A stretch of 44,741 nucleotides of DNA, taken from the NCBI RefSeq assembly GCF_030651595.1, contig NZ_JAUSCH010000129.1, forward strand, positions 1-44,741, read 5' to 3'. The number at the start of each line of letters is the position of its first letter. Positions within the stretch are counted from its first letter, which is position 1. This stretch comes from Candidatus Oleimmundimicrobium sp. Lineage in GTDB: Bacteria > Actinomycetota > Aquicultoria > UBA3085 > Oleimmundimicrobiaceae. The notes under the pieces are model-generated. The model did not search any database. It saw only the letters and a program-made list of their open reading frames with translations, and was not told where the DNA came from. A program made the translations under genes and the position numbers. Of this stretch, positions 25,081 through 33,301 are shown piece by piece.

Positions 25081-25210
25081 ACATAACAATCGCTTCCACA
25101 GCCGACCGGGCTAAGTCGGTGCTTTTTTAAACATTTTCGTTTATCAAAGTATATCATTTTCTTAAAGGGTTTCGTTATGCCCGCCCGGCGGGTGAAGCGA
25201 AGCGTTAGTT
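25081..25210 (+). other. attC-like recombination site 4 (long)
   Basis: The left end ACATAACAATCGCTTCCAC pairs with the right end GTGAAGCGAAGCGTTAGTT: TAAC/GTTA, TCGCTTC/GAAGCGA and CAC/GTG, with one C unpaired on the left. The ~90-bp centre includes GCCGACCGGGCTAAGTCGGT, a further hairpin, and a GC palindrome (GCCCGCCCGGCGGG). It is the last site before the conserved chromosome resumes. Confidence 0.75.
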
Positions 25211-25454
25211 TTATCAAAACCCATCCATCAATACTTCATCGGTGGAACGAAGCCGATTGTCCCCTTTAAACTTCCGTTGACTTAATCTCTTAAAATTTTT
25301 GTTCATATTTTCTCACGTTGTCCTGTAGAGCCGAGATTGCCACTGCTTCGCCTCGCAATGACCACATAAGATTGCCACATTTCTTCAGTTGTTTCCTCAA
25401 AGGGCTTATTCTTTTCTATTCTAACCAGCGAAAATTTGTTAAAATTAAAAAACG
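25203..25454. repeat. duplicated spacer between the array and relA
   Basis: 25203-25362 is the second copy of the block at 23476-23640, again immediately right of an attC-like right end and again ending in a minus-oriented CATTGCGAG element (25333-25361). The final 90 bp before relA are A+T-rich; TTGTTAAAATT around 25437 may contribute to a promoter but no clear pair is seen. Confidence 0.65.
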
Positions 25455-27608
25455 ATGGAAAAAAGGATAAAAGCATTAATCGAAAAAATCAGAATATATG
25501 AACCGGAAGCCGATTTAATTTTAGTTAAACGGGCCTATACGGTTGCCAAAAAAGCCCACCTTGATCAGTATCGTAAATCGGGTGAGCACTATATCTTTCA
25601 TCCCCTGGGAGTGGCCAATATTTTGGCTAAACTTGAATTGGATTCGACAAGCATCGCGGTCGCTCTTCTTCATGATGTCGTTGAAGATACAGCCATTTCT
25701 TTAGATGATATTCAAAAGGATTTTGGCAAAGAGGCAACCGAACTAATCGATGGCCTTACGAAACTTAGCCAAATTGAGTTTAAAAGTGAAGAAGAGAAAC
25801 AAGCCGAGAATTTGCGTAAAATGATGCTCGCGATGTCCAAAGATATCCGTGTTATCTTCATTAAACTTGCGGATAGATTAGATAATATGAGAACAATTCA
25901 GCATTTGAACCCGGAAAAACAGAAGCAGAAAGCAAGAGAAACACTTGATATTTATGCTCCCCTTGCTCATCGTCTGGGAATTTTCAAAATTAAATGGGAG
26001 CTGGAAGATCTCTCTTTTAAAACGTTGGAACCCAAAAAGTATGCCGAGATTGCAAAAATGGTGTCTGAAACGAGAAGAAAGAGGGAGGTCTATCTTAAAA
26101 AGGCATCGGAAATTCTCTCTGTCGAGTTAAAAAAAGTAAAAATCAAAAACGAGATACTCGGAAGAATTAAACACTATTACAGCATCTATGAAAAGATGAT
26201 TCGCCGGGGCAAAGAGTTCAATGAAATTTATGATTTGTCCGGGCTTCGAATATTGGTTGATTCAATTAAAGATTGCTACGCAGTTTTGGGAGTTATCCAC
26301 TCACTCTGGAAACCTATTCCGGGAGCATTTAAGGATTATATTGCGATGCCTAAATTTAATATGTACCGTTCCCTGCACACCACTGTTATTGGTCCAATGG
26401 GTCGTCCTTTAGAGTTACAGATAAGGACGCATGATATGCACAGCACCGCTGAATATGGGGTTGCCGCCCATTGGCATTACAAAGAAGGAACCATTATGGA
26501 TAAGGGAGAGGAAAGGCTTTCATGGCTTCGTCAAATGTTGGAGTGGGAGAGTGAGACCAAAGATTCCAAGGATTTTTTAGAGACACTAAAAATTGATTTG
26601 TTCGAAACGGAAGTTTTTGTTTTTACCCCGAAAGGCGATGTTATAAGTCTTCCCAAGGGTTCTACCCCATTGGATTTTGCCTATAACATTCATACGGATG
26701 TCGGTCATTCATGTGTTGGAGCAAAAGCCGGCGGTAAGATTGTTCCACTTGAATATGAGCTCCAAAACGGGGATATAGTTGAAATTTTAACTTCAAAAAC
26801 TTCTTCTGGCCCAAGCAGGGATTGGTTAAGTGTTGTAAAAACTTCTAGCGCGAGAACAAAGATAAGACAATGGTTTAGCAAAGAGAGCCGTGAAGGAACG
26901 GAACACGTTGGCCGTGAAATTTTACAGAAAGAGCTTCGCCGGAAGGGCTATAGTTTAAGCGACATCTCAGTCGATGTAATTAAGTCGGTTCTTAAAGATT
27001 TAAAAATTTCCGATACTGAATCTCTTTACACCAATATAGGAACGGGAAATATTTCTCCGAAACAAGTGGTTACTAAAATAATTCATGCTGTGAAGGCAGG
27101 GGAAGAAGAGGGAAAAGAGCTTGAACTGCCTCTATCTTATCCCAAGAAGCAAACAAGGCCAACGGCTGTTGGAGTAAGGATCGAAGGGGTTGAGGATGCT
27201 TTAATCCGTTTAGCGAGGTGTTGCGACCCTGTTCCAATGGACGATATAATTGGTTTTATTACAATAGGAAGAGGTATTACAGTTCACCGCAAAGACTGTT
27301 CAAATGTTAAAAACCTAAAGAAAAAATATCCTGATAGGTTAATTAAAGTTGAGTGGAATTTAGGTGGCAAGGAAACATTTCAAGCTGAAATTCAAGTTGA
27401 GGCAATAGATAGAACCAAGTTGTTAAGGGATGTAAGTTCAACTATAAGCGATATGGGAGTAAATATTCGCTCTGCTACTGTTTTAATGGGTAAAGATAAT
27501 ACGGCAATCTTTCGATTTATTTTTGACATAAGCAGCGTGGCTCATCTTGAAAATATATTGGCAAATGTTAAAAAGATTGATAGTGTTTTTGACGCGTATC
27601 GAGTTTAA
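25455..27608 (+). CDS. rel: bifunctional (p)ppGpp synthetase/hydrolase RelA/SpoT
   Basis: The 717-residue product has the full long-RSH layout: HD hydrolase with intact LLHDVVEDT near residue 73; synthetase with YDLSGLRILV and FNMYRSLHTTVIGP near residues 255-315; TGS (EVFVFTPKGDVISLPKGST) near 385; a Cys-containing helical region (RLARCCDPVPMDDIIGF) near 580; and a C-terminal ACT domain. An intact HD site indicates it both makes and degrades the alarmone, as expected for a sole long RSH. No strong ribosome binding site precedes the ATG. Position between recJ and the MBL/hisS group is conserved. Confidence 0.96.
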   Translation: MEKRIKALIEKIRIYEPEADLILVKRAYTVAKKAHLDQYRKSGEHYIFHPLGVANILAKLELDSTSIAVALLHDVVEDTAISLDDIQKDFGKEATELIDGLTKLSQIEFKSEEEKQAENLRKMMLAMSKDIRVIFIKLADRLDNMRTIQHLNPEKQKQKARETLDIYAPLAHRLGIFKIKWELEDLSFKTLEPKKYAEIAKMVSETRRKREVYLKKASEILSVELKKVKIKNEILGRIKHYYSIYEKMIRRGKEFNEIYDLSGLRILVDSIKDCYAVLGVIHSLWKPIPGAFKDYIAMPKFNMYRSLHTTVIGPMGRPLELQIRTHDMHSTAEYGVAAHWHYKEGTIMDKGEERLSWLRQMLEWESETKDSKDFLETLKIDLFETEVFVFTPKGDVISLPKGSTPLDFAYNIHTDVGHSCVGAKAGGKIVPLEYELQNGDIVEILTSKTSSGPSRDWLSVVKTSSARTKIRQWFSKESREGTEHVGREILQKELRRKGYSLSDISVDVIKSVLKDLKISDTESLYTNIGTGNISPKQVVTKIIHAVKAGEEEGKELELPLSYPKKQTRPTAVGVRIEGVEDALIRLARCCDPVPMDDIIGFITIGRGITVHRKDCSNVKNLKKKYPDRLIKVEWNLGGKETFQAEIQVEAIDRTKLLRDVSSTISDMGVNIRSATVLMGKDNTAIFRFIFDISSVAHLENILANVKKIDSVFDAYRV

Positions 27609-27718
27609 GTTGCTAAGGGGGAAAGTTAGTAAAGTATGGAGTATAGTAAAACTAGCAATCTGGCCAACAAACTCCCCACTATCGACTAACAAACCACCGA
27701 CTAACAGAGGGGGAGCAG
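27609..27718. repeat. AGCAATCTGGC module and heptamers before the MBL gene
   Basis: GTATAGTAAAACTAGCAATC followed by TGGCCAACAAACT (about 27641-27673) matches two blocks upstream of mnmA (33088-33110, 33232-33252). ACT-spaced heptamer units (CCCCACT, ATCGACT, ...CACCGACT) follow and end near the GGGGGAG ribosome binding site. Confidence 0.7.
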
Positions 27719-28342
27719 TTGATTTTACATAAACTAATAGTTGGGCCGCTTGGGGTAAATTGTTATATACTTGCTTCTGATAACAAGGAAGCCGTGGTCA
27801 TTGACCCCGGTGGAGACGCAGAAGATATTTTAAATCTTATAAACGAAAACAAACTTGTTATTAAAAAAATAATTCTTACTCACGGGCATTGTGATCACAT
27901 TGGTGCCTGCAAAGAAGTTGCAGAGGCAACTAAAGCGCCAATTTGTATTCACAAAGAAGATGAAATATTATTAAAGCAGCCGTCAAAAAATCTATCATTT
28001 CTTATGGGAATAAACTTCTCACTTGATTTAAAGACGGAAGAGCTATTTGATGGACAAACAATCTTGATAGATAATTTAAGTTTAACTATTTTGAATACGC
28101 CGGGCCATACTCCAGGAAGTATTTCAATATGGGTTTCGGGCCTTCTTTTTACGGGGGATTTGCTTTTTGCGGGTTCTGTCGGGAGAACGGATTTGTCCGG
28201 CGGGTCTTTTAAAGTTTTAACTAATTCATTGAAACGTGTTTTAAATTTCCCCGACGAAACGAGGGTTTTACCGGGGCATGGTGAAGAAACTACATTGGGG
28301 CAAGAGAAGGCAGTTAACCCCTTTTTAAAAGATTTACGATAA
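27719..28342 (+). CDS. metallo-beta-lactamase-fold hydrolase (glyoxalase II-like)
   Basis: The 207-residue product shows the MBL metal motif THGHCDHIGA near residue 58, NTPGHTPGSI near 130, FTGDLLFAGSVGRTDL near 145 and LPGHGEET near 187. It resembles YcbL/YqgX-type type-II glyoxalase-like hydrolases; the substrate (often a glutathione or other thiol ester) is uncertain. TTG start after a GGGGGAG box. Placement between rel and hisS is common in Gram-positive genomes. hisS begins 20 bp later. Confidence 0.9.
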   Translation: MILHKLIVGPLGVNCYILASDNKEAVVIDPGGDAEDILNLINENKLVIKKIILTHGHCDHIGACKEVAEATKAPICIHKEDEILLKQPSKNLSFLMGINFSLDLKTEELFDGQTILIDNLSLTILNTPGHTPGSISIWVSGLLFTGDLLFAGSVGRTDLSGGSFKVLTNSLKRVLNFPDETRVLPGHGEETTLGQEKAVNPFLKDLR

Positions 28343-28362
28343 TAAAGATTGGAGGATAGTTT

Positions 28363-29646
28363 TTGAAATTTAAGATACCTCGCGGTACTTCGGATGTTAT
28401 TTTCGAAAAAGCTGCTAAAAAACAATATATTGAAAAAATGGCGATACAGTTATTTAAACAATTTGGTTATTATCCAATAGTTACTCCTACTTTTGAACAC
28501 ACTGAACTTTTTCAGCGGGGGATAGGCGAAGGCACCGATATAGTTCAAAAAGAGATGTATACCTTCAAAGATAAAGGTGGGCGTAGTTTAACGCTTCGTC
28601 CTGAAGGAACAGCCCCTGTTGTCAGGGCTTATCTTGAAAACGGGCTTGCCTCCAAACCTCTTCCCGTAAAACTTTATTATTGCGGCCAGATGTTTAGATA
28701 TGAGCGTCCGCAGGCGGGCAGATATCGTGAATTTTGGCAATTGGGGGTCGAGGTGCTTGGCTCTAAAGATGCTTTTGTCGATGCGGAAGTCATCTTGCTT
28801 TTGGTTCGCTTTCTAGAAAAATTGGGTTTAAAAGAGTTGGAATTAAATTTAAATAGTATGGGTTGTTCCGAGTGCGGAAAATCTTTCAGTAAAGCTTTAA
28901 AAAAGTATCTTGCCGATAAAATTGAACACTTGTGTGAAGATTGTAAAAGAAGAGCTGAACTAAATCCTTTACGGGTTTTTGATTGCAAAGTTAAGGGATG
29001 CCAGGCGGCCTTAAAGGGTGCTCCTTTAATATCCGGTTTTTGGTGTGAAGATTGCGGAAATCACTTTGAATCGGTCAAATCTATCTTAGATAATGTCGGT
29101 ATTTCTTATATCTTAAATCCTGCTTTGGTGCGAGGATTTGATTATTACACCAAAACTACTTTTGAGATTCGAACCCCGTATTTGGGGGCTCAAAATGCTT
29201 TGGGAGGCGGCGGAAGATACGACAGTTTAGTGGAGGAATTTGGAGGGCCGTCAACACCCGCAATAGGTTGGGCGATTGGAACCGAGCGGGTTATTATGGC
29301 AATTGAAGAATTAAATATAAACCTTCCCATAAAATCTAATATTGATGTTTTTATCGCGGCCATTGATGGCGCAAGAGATGAAGGTTTTAAAATCCTTAAC
29401 GCTATTCGGGAAATGGGCATCTCGGCTGATATGGATTATGGCGAGAGGAGTTTGAAAGGGCAAATGAAGTTGGCCAATAAATTAAAGGCATCTAATGTAA
29501 TAATTTTAGGGCCCGACGAACTCAACAAAGGCCTGTGTTTAATTCGAGACATGAATCTGGGCGAGCAGTCGGAATTGAAAATTTCCGAAATAACCCGGTG
29601 GGCAAAGGATAAATTTAAGTTAAGAAAGGTAGATTTTGATGGATAA
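28363..29646 (+). CDS. hisS: histidyl-tRNA synthetase
   Basis: The 427-residue class II synthetase has the HisRS N-terminus KFKIPRGTSDVI, motif 2 with QMFRYERPQAGRYREFWQLGVE near residue 110, the histidine-binding block LVRGFDYYTKTTFEI near 257, motif 3 with GWAIGTERVIM near 307 and the C-terminal anticodon domain. An inserted cysteine-rich segment (CSECG, CEDCKRR, CKVKGC, CEDCG; about residues 167-230) is typical of many bacterial HisRS proteins. TTG start after a GGAGG box. It overlaps aspS. Confidence 0.96.
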   Translation: MKFKIPRGTSDVIFEKAAKKQYIEKMAIQLFKQFGYYPIVTPTFEHTELFQRGIGEGTDIVQKEMYTFKDKGGRSLTLRPEGTAPVVRAYLENGLASKPLPVKLYYCGQMFRYERPQAGRYREFWQLGVEVLGSKDAFVDAEVILLLVRFLEKLGLKELELNLNSMGCSECGKSFSKALKKYLADKIEHLCEDCKRRAELNPLRVFDCKVKGCQAALKGAPLISGFWCEDCGNHFESVKSILDNVGISYILNPALVRGFDYYTKTTFEIRTPYLGAQNALGGGGRYDSLVEEFGGPSTPAIGWAIGTERVIMAIEELNINLPIKSNIDVFIAAIDGARDEGFKILNAIREMGISADMDYGERSLKGQMKLANKLKASNVIILGPDELNKGLCLIRDMNLGEQSELKISEITRWAKDKFKLRKVDFDG

Positions 29647-31411
29647 ATCAATAAAATACTCGCAACGTTCTCATGGTTGCGGGCTGCTTGCTGTTGATGA
29701 TGTTGGCAGCAAAGTGAAACTATCCGGTTGGGTAAATCGGCGGAGAGATCACGGTGGATTAATATTTATTGATCTCAGGGATAGAAGCGGAGTCGTTCAA
29801 GCCGTAATTAATCCGGAACGTGGTGAAGCATTTAAAATTGCCGAGCAGGTTAGAGATGAGTTTGTATTGGAAATAGAGGGAGAGGTTTCTCTGCGGCCGG
29901 AAGGGACGATAAATCCTAATCTTCCAACCGGAAAAATTGAAGTTATCGTCAGCAGTATATCGGTTCTTAACCCGGCTAAAACGCCTCCTTTTGAAATTGT
30001 TGACGACTTAAATGTGGATGAAAATATCAAACTTAAATATCGGTATCTTGATATTAGGCGAAGACCGATGTTGGAGAATTTAAAATTAAGGCACAAAGTT
30101 GTAAGCACGGTTAGAAACTTTCTTAATGATTACAACTTTATTGAAGTTGAAACGCCTTATTTAACCAAAAGTACTCCTGAAGGGGCAAGGGATTATTTGG
30201 TCCCCAGTAGGGTTCAACCCGGACATTTTTACGCTCTTCCGCAGTCGCCTCAGTTGTTTAAGCAGATACTTATGGTGGCCGGAATTGAGCGGTATTACCA
30301 GATTGCCCGATGTTTTAGAGACGAGGATTTAAGGGCAGATCGGCAACCTGAGCATACTCAAATAGACATGGAAATGTCTTTTGTGGAGGAGAACGATATC
30401 ATTTCGCTTGTAGAAGAAATGATGAAGTCGATTTTTAATTCGCTTGGCTTGAATTTAAAGATTCCTTTTCAGAGGATAACATATGACGAAGCAATGGAGC
30501 ATTACGGAAGCGATAAGCCGGACATTCGATTTAATATTGAATTAGTTGATATATCTAACCTTGCGTCAGAATGTGGATTTAAAGTTTTTGAGAACATAAT
30601 AAATGCCGGTGGGGTTGTGAAAGGGATTAACGCAAGTGATTGCGGTCATTTCTCTCGAGGCAAACTTGACGAATTGACAAAATTTGTCTCCATTTACGGC
30701 GCGAAAGGTTTAGCTTGGATGCAGGTAATTGAGGGGAAGAAGGTTAAATCACCGATTGCGAAGTTCTTGAGCAACGAGAAAATTGAATCCATAATTGATG
30801 TTTTTAATGCGAAGCCCGGAGATTTGCTTCTTTTTGTGGCTGACAAAAAAGAGGTTGCGCGTGAGGCGCTTGGCCAGTTGAGGTTACATCTTGCTAAAGA
30901 GCTTGGCCTTATAGACAAGACCGTGCATAAATTTTTATGGGTATTAGATTTTCCTATGTTTGAATATGACGAAGAAGAAAAGAGGTATAAAGCCCAACAT
31001 CATCCATTTACCTCTCCGAAAAAAGAATCTCTTTCTCTTTTAGACAAGGACCCTTTGGCGGTTAAGACCAATGCTTATGATTTGGTCTTAAACGGGGTTG
31101 AGATTGGCGGGGGGAGCATAAGAATACATGACCAAGATTTACAAAATAAGATATTCCGTTTATTGGGATTATCTGATGAAGAAATAAATAGCAAGTTTGG
31201 ATTTCTTGTTGAAGCACTTCAGTACGGCGCGCCTCCCCATGGAGGAATTGCTTTTGGGCTCGATAGATTGGTTATGATTTTAGCGGGAAGGGATACTATT
31301 CGTGATGTTATTGCTTTTCCGAAAACACAGACGGCAACTTGTCCTTTGACAGGGGCCCCTGATAAGGTTTCAAGCAAACAGTTGAAAGAATTAGGCATTA
31401 AACTAAAATAA
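29639..31411 (+). CDS. aspS: aspartyl-tRNA synthetase, bacterial type
   Basis: The product (about 590 residues) has the N-terminal OB anticodon domain (GWVNRRRDHGGLIFIDLRDR), class II motif 2 (ARCFRDEDLRADRQPEHTQID), the bacterial GAD insertion (residues about 290-410), and motif 3 (GGIAFGLDRLVMIL). A His occupies the position where discriminating E. coli AspRS has Leu in RRRDLGSLIF; His there is associated with non-discriminating enzymes that also charge tRNA-Asn, so GatCAB may be needed (inference). It overlaps the hisS stop by 8 bp and is likely co-translated. Confidence 0.95.
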   Translation: MDKSIKYSQRSHGCGLLAVDDVGSKVKLSGWVNRRRDHGGLIFIDLRDRSGVVQAVINPERGEAFKIAEQVRDEFVLEIEGEVSLRPEGTINPNLPTGKIEVIVSSISVLNPAKTPPFEIVDDLNVDENIKLKYRYLDIRRRPMLENLKLRHKVVSTVRNFLNDYNFIEVETPYLTKSTPEGARDYLVPSRVQPGHFYALPQSPQLFKQILMVAGIERYYQIARCFRDEDLRADRQPEHTQIDMEMSFVEENDIISLVEEMMKSIFNSLGLNLKIPFQRITYDEAMEHYGSDKPDIRFNIELVDISNLASECGFKVFENIINAGGVVKGINASDCGHFSRGKLDELTKFVSIYGAKGLAWMQVIEGKKVKSPIAKFLSNEKIESIIDVFNAKPGDLLLFVADKKEVAREALGQLRLHLAKELGLIDKTVHKFLWVLDFPMFEYDEEEKRYKAQHHPFTSPKKESLSLLDKDPLAVKTNAYDLVLNGVEIGGGSIRIHDQDLQNKIFRLLGLSDEEINSKFGFLVEALQYGAPPHGGIAFGLDRLVMILAGRDTIRDVIAFPKTQTATCPLTGAPDKVSSKQLKELGIKLK

Positions 31412-31462
31412 GAAGTGTCTTTAAGCTCTGTTTTACTGATACTTATATTTTGTTATTTATGC

Positions 31463-31468
31463 TATATT
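31463..31468 (+). promoter_or_regulatory. -10 element of the 6S RNA gene
   Basis: TATATT lies 8 bp before the predicted RNA 5' end (31476), within an A+T-rich stretch after the aspS stop. The best -35 candidate at 17 bp (TACTTA) is weak. Confidence 0.4.
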
Positions 31469-31475
31469 ATTAGAT

Positions 31476-31658
31476 AAAGGTTCTGCAATGTTTGTGGTTT
31501 GACAATTAGTTGTTCCAACACTTTAACATTGGGAGTCCGGGTCTAAAAGTGGAGCAAATGCCTTAATTTTAAGGACTTGCGAATCTGATAGCAGGGCACC
31601 CACCTATTTGAGCGTCCGGGTTCAAATAGTAGTCATATCACGGCAAAGCGGAACCTTT
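31476..31658 (+). ncRNA. ssrS: 6S RNA
   Basis: The 183-nt interval is closed by AAAGGTTCTGC (31476-31486) pairing with GCGGAACCTTT (31648-31658, one G-U). Near the 3' side, CACCCACCTATTTGAGC followed by GGGTTCAAATAG forms a CTATTTGA/TCAAATAG hairpin, matching the conserved CACC-TTGAAC...GTTCAA stem-loop of 6S RNAs. The apical part has a CCTTAA/TTAAGG hairpin. 6S RNA mimics an open promoter and sequesters housekeeping RNA polymerase. The aspS-rarA neighbourhood is also where I recall a 6S gene in Bacillus. Confidence 0.78.
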
Positions 31659-31715
31659 GTTATTAAGAGATTTTATCAAAGGACTATCTACATTTTTAAA
31701 GCAAAGTTTAAAAAT

Positions 31716-33032
31716 ATGAATCTGTTTGAACATGAAATCCAGTCTAAATTATCTGATTTAGCCCCTTTGGCTAGCCGTGTCAGGCCACGAACTCTTAAAG
31801 AGTTTGTTGGCCAAGATAAGATTATAGGAGAGGGCAAAGCTTTAAGGAGAGCTATTTCTGAAGATAAACTTTATTCACTTATCCTATGGGGGCCTCCCGG
31901 GACAGGTAAGACCACCTTAGCCCAGATAGTTGCCAGTATAACTAAGTCTTTCTTTGTTCAAATCAGCGCTGTGACATCTAATGTCGCGGAGATAAGAAAA
32001 GTTTTAGCACAAGCCGAAGACAGACTTGCAATGGAAAATAAAAAGACAATTCTTTTTATAGACGAAATTCACAGGTTCAACAAATCTCAACAAGACGCGT
32101 TGCTGCATGCTGTTGAAGATGGGCTAATTATCTTGGTGGGGGCTACAACCGAGAATCCTTATTTTGAAGTAAACCCGCCGCTTGTTTCTCGCTCCTGGTT
32201 GTTTCAGTTTGAATCTTTATCTGAAGATAATTTGGTCGAAATTCTTACCAAAGCTTTGAGAGATAAAAGAGGTTTAGGGGATATAAAGGTTGAGATTTCT
32301 AAGAAAGAGTTAAGACAGATAGCAAATATTGCCAATGGAGACGCGCGCACAGCTCTTAATATATTAGAAGCAGCTGTAATGACAACTTCACCTAATGAAA
32401 CAAAAACAAGGAAAATTACCAAAGATGTTATTGAAGATGTTTCTCAAAGACGAAAGATAGTTTACGGAAAAAAAGGCGATGCTCATTATGATACGATTTC
32501 TGCATTTATAAAGAGCATAAGGGGCTCTGATCCCGACGCGGCACTTTATTGGTTGGCAAAAATGATATATGCGGGGGAGGACCCTAAGTTTATTGCGAGA
32601 AGGATGATTATTGCTGCCTCAGAAGATATAGGGCTAGCTAACTCAAGAGCGCTTGAAATAGCGGTTGCGGCTTCCAGGGCGGTTGAGTTTGTTGGATTAC
32701 CGGAGGCACGTTTAAATTTAGCTCATGCTGCTCTTTATCTCTCGCTGTCCCCCAAAAGCAATTCTGTTATAACCGGAATAGATAATGCGCTTGGCGATGT
32801 GAAAGATAAAATGACTTACTTGGTTCCAAAGCATTTAAGAGATAGTCACTATCCGGGAGCCAAAAAACTGGGTCATGGAGATGGTTACAAATATCCTCAT
32901 AATTTTTCCGGAAATTATGTAGAGCAGGATTATTTACCAAAAGAGTTGAAGAATGAGAAGTACTATCAACCATCTAATTCGGGGCAGGAAAAAAAGATAC
33001 GCGAGGCATTGGAAAAAAGAAAGAAGGAGTAA
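31716..33032 (+). CDS. rarA: replication-associated recombination protein RarA (MgsA family AAA ATPase)
   Basis: RarA acts at stalled forks and is related to clamp loaders and RuvB. The product shows SRVRPRTLKEFVGQDKI, Walker A GPPGTGKTT near residue 60, Walker [19 protein letters not shown] near 115, GATTENPYFEV sensor 1, NGDARTALNILE sensor 2 and the C-terminal MgsA domain ending in HNFSGNYVEQDYLP. An in-frame start at 31608 would lie inside the 6S RNA, so I use ATG 31716 (438 residues). No ribosome binding site is evident; an A+T hairpin (TTTTTAAA/TTTAAAAA) covers the start region. Confidence 0.94.
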   Translation: MNLFEHEIQSKLSDLAPLASRVRPRTLKEFVGQDKIIGEGKALRRAISEDKLYSLILWGPPGTGKTTLAQIVASITKSFFVQISAVTSNVAEIRKVLAQAEDRLAMENKKTILFIDEIHRFNKSQQDALLHAVEDGLIILVGATTENPYFEVNPPLVSRSWLFQFESLSEDNLVEILTKALRDKRGLGDIKVEISKKELRQIANIANGDARTALNILEAAVMTTSPNETKTRKITKDVIEDVSQRRKIVYGKKGDAHYDTISAFIKSIRGSDPDAALYWLAKMIYAGEDPKFIARRMIIAASEDIGLANSRALEIAVAASRAVEFVGLPEARLNLAHAALYLSLSPKSNSVITGIDNALGDVKDKMTYLVPKHLRDSHYPGAKKLGHGDGYKYPHNFSGNYVEQDYLPKELKNEKYYQPSNSGQEKKIREALEKRKKE

Positions 33033-33301
33033 GGCCAGTCCCCAGCTGTCAGCTTTCAGCCTTCAGGAAAGCTTTAGAGCTTAGAGTATGGTAAAACCAG
33101 CAATCTGGCTAAGAAACTCCCGACTCCCCACTAAGAGACTACCGACTGATAGAGCAGAGAGCGTAACGACTTCGTCAAATTGAAAATTGGAAAGTTGAAA
33201 AAGCAGAAAACAAGAATAGAGAGCGGAAAACAAACTAGCAATTTGGCCAACAAACTACCAACTCCTAACTAATAGACTCCCGACTCAAAAGGGGTGATTT
33301 T
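33033..33301. repeat. heptamer tracts and duplicated AGCAATYTGGC modules before mnmA
   Basis: CAGCTGT, CAGCTTT, CAGCCTT, CAGGAAA (33043-33070) are followed by AGCAATCTGGCTAAGAAACT (33098-33117) plus ACT-spaced heptamers, a purine-rich spacer, and a second AGCAATTTGGCCAACAAACT (33239-33258) plus AACTACC/AACTCCT/AACTAAT-type heptamers that stop just before the AAGGGGTG ribosome binding site of mnmA. No gene is present. Confidence 0.7.

Noticed and set aside
18320-25454. CRISPR array or prophage as explanation for the repeat-rich island
   Set aside because: Repeats are not evenly spaced with unique spacers, there are no cas genes, and there are no phage structural, integrase or lysis genes.
28343-28362. 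T-box or other aminoacyl-tRNA leader before hisS, aspS or alaS
   Set aside because: The gaps are 20 bp, an overlap and 38 bp respectively, too short for a T-box.
31608-31715. N-terminal extension of RarA
   Set aside because: It lies within the 3' part of the 6S RNA and its residues do not match RarA; the family N-terminus begins at 31716.
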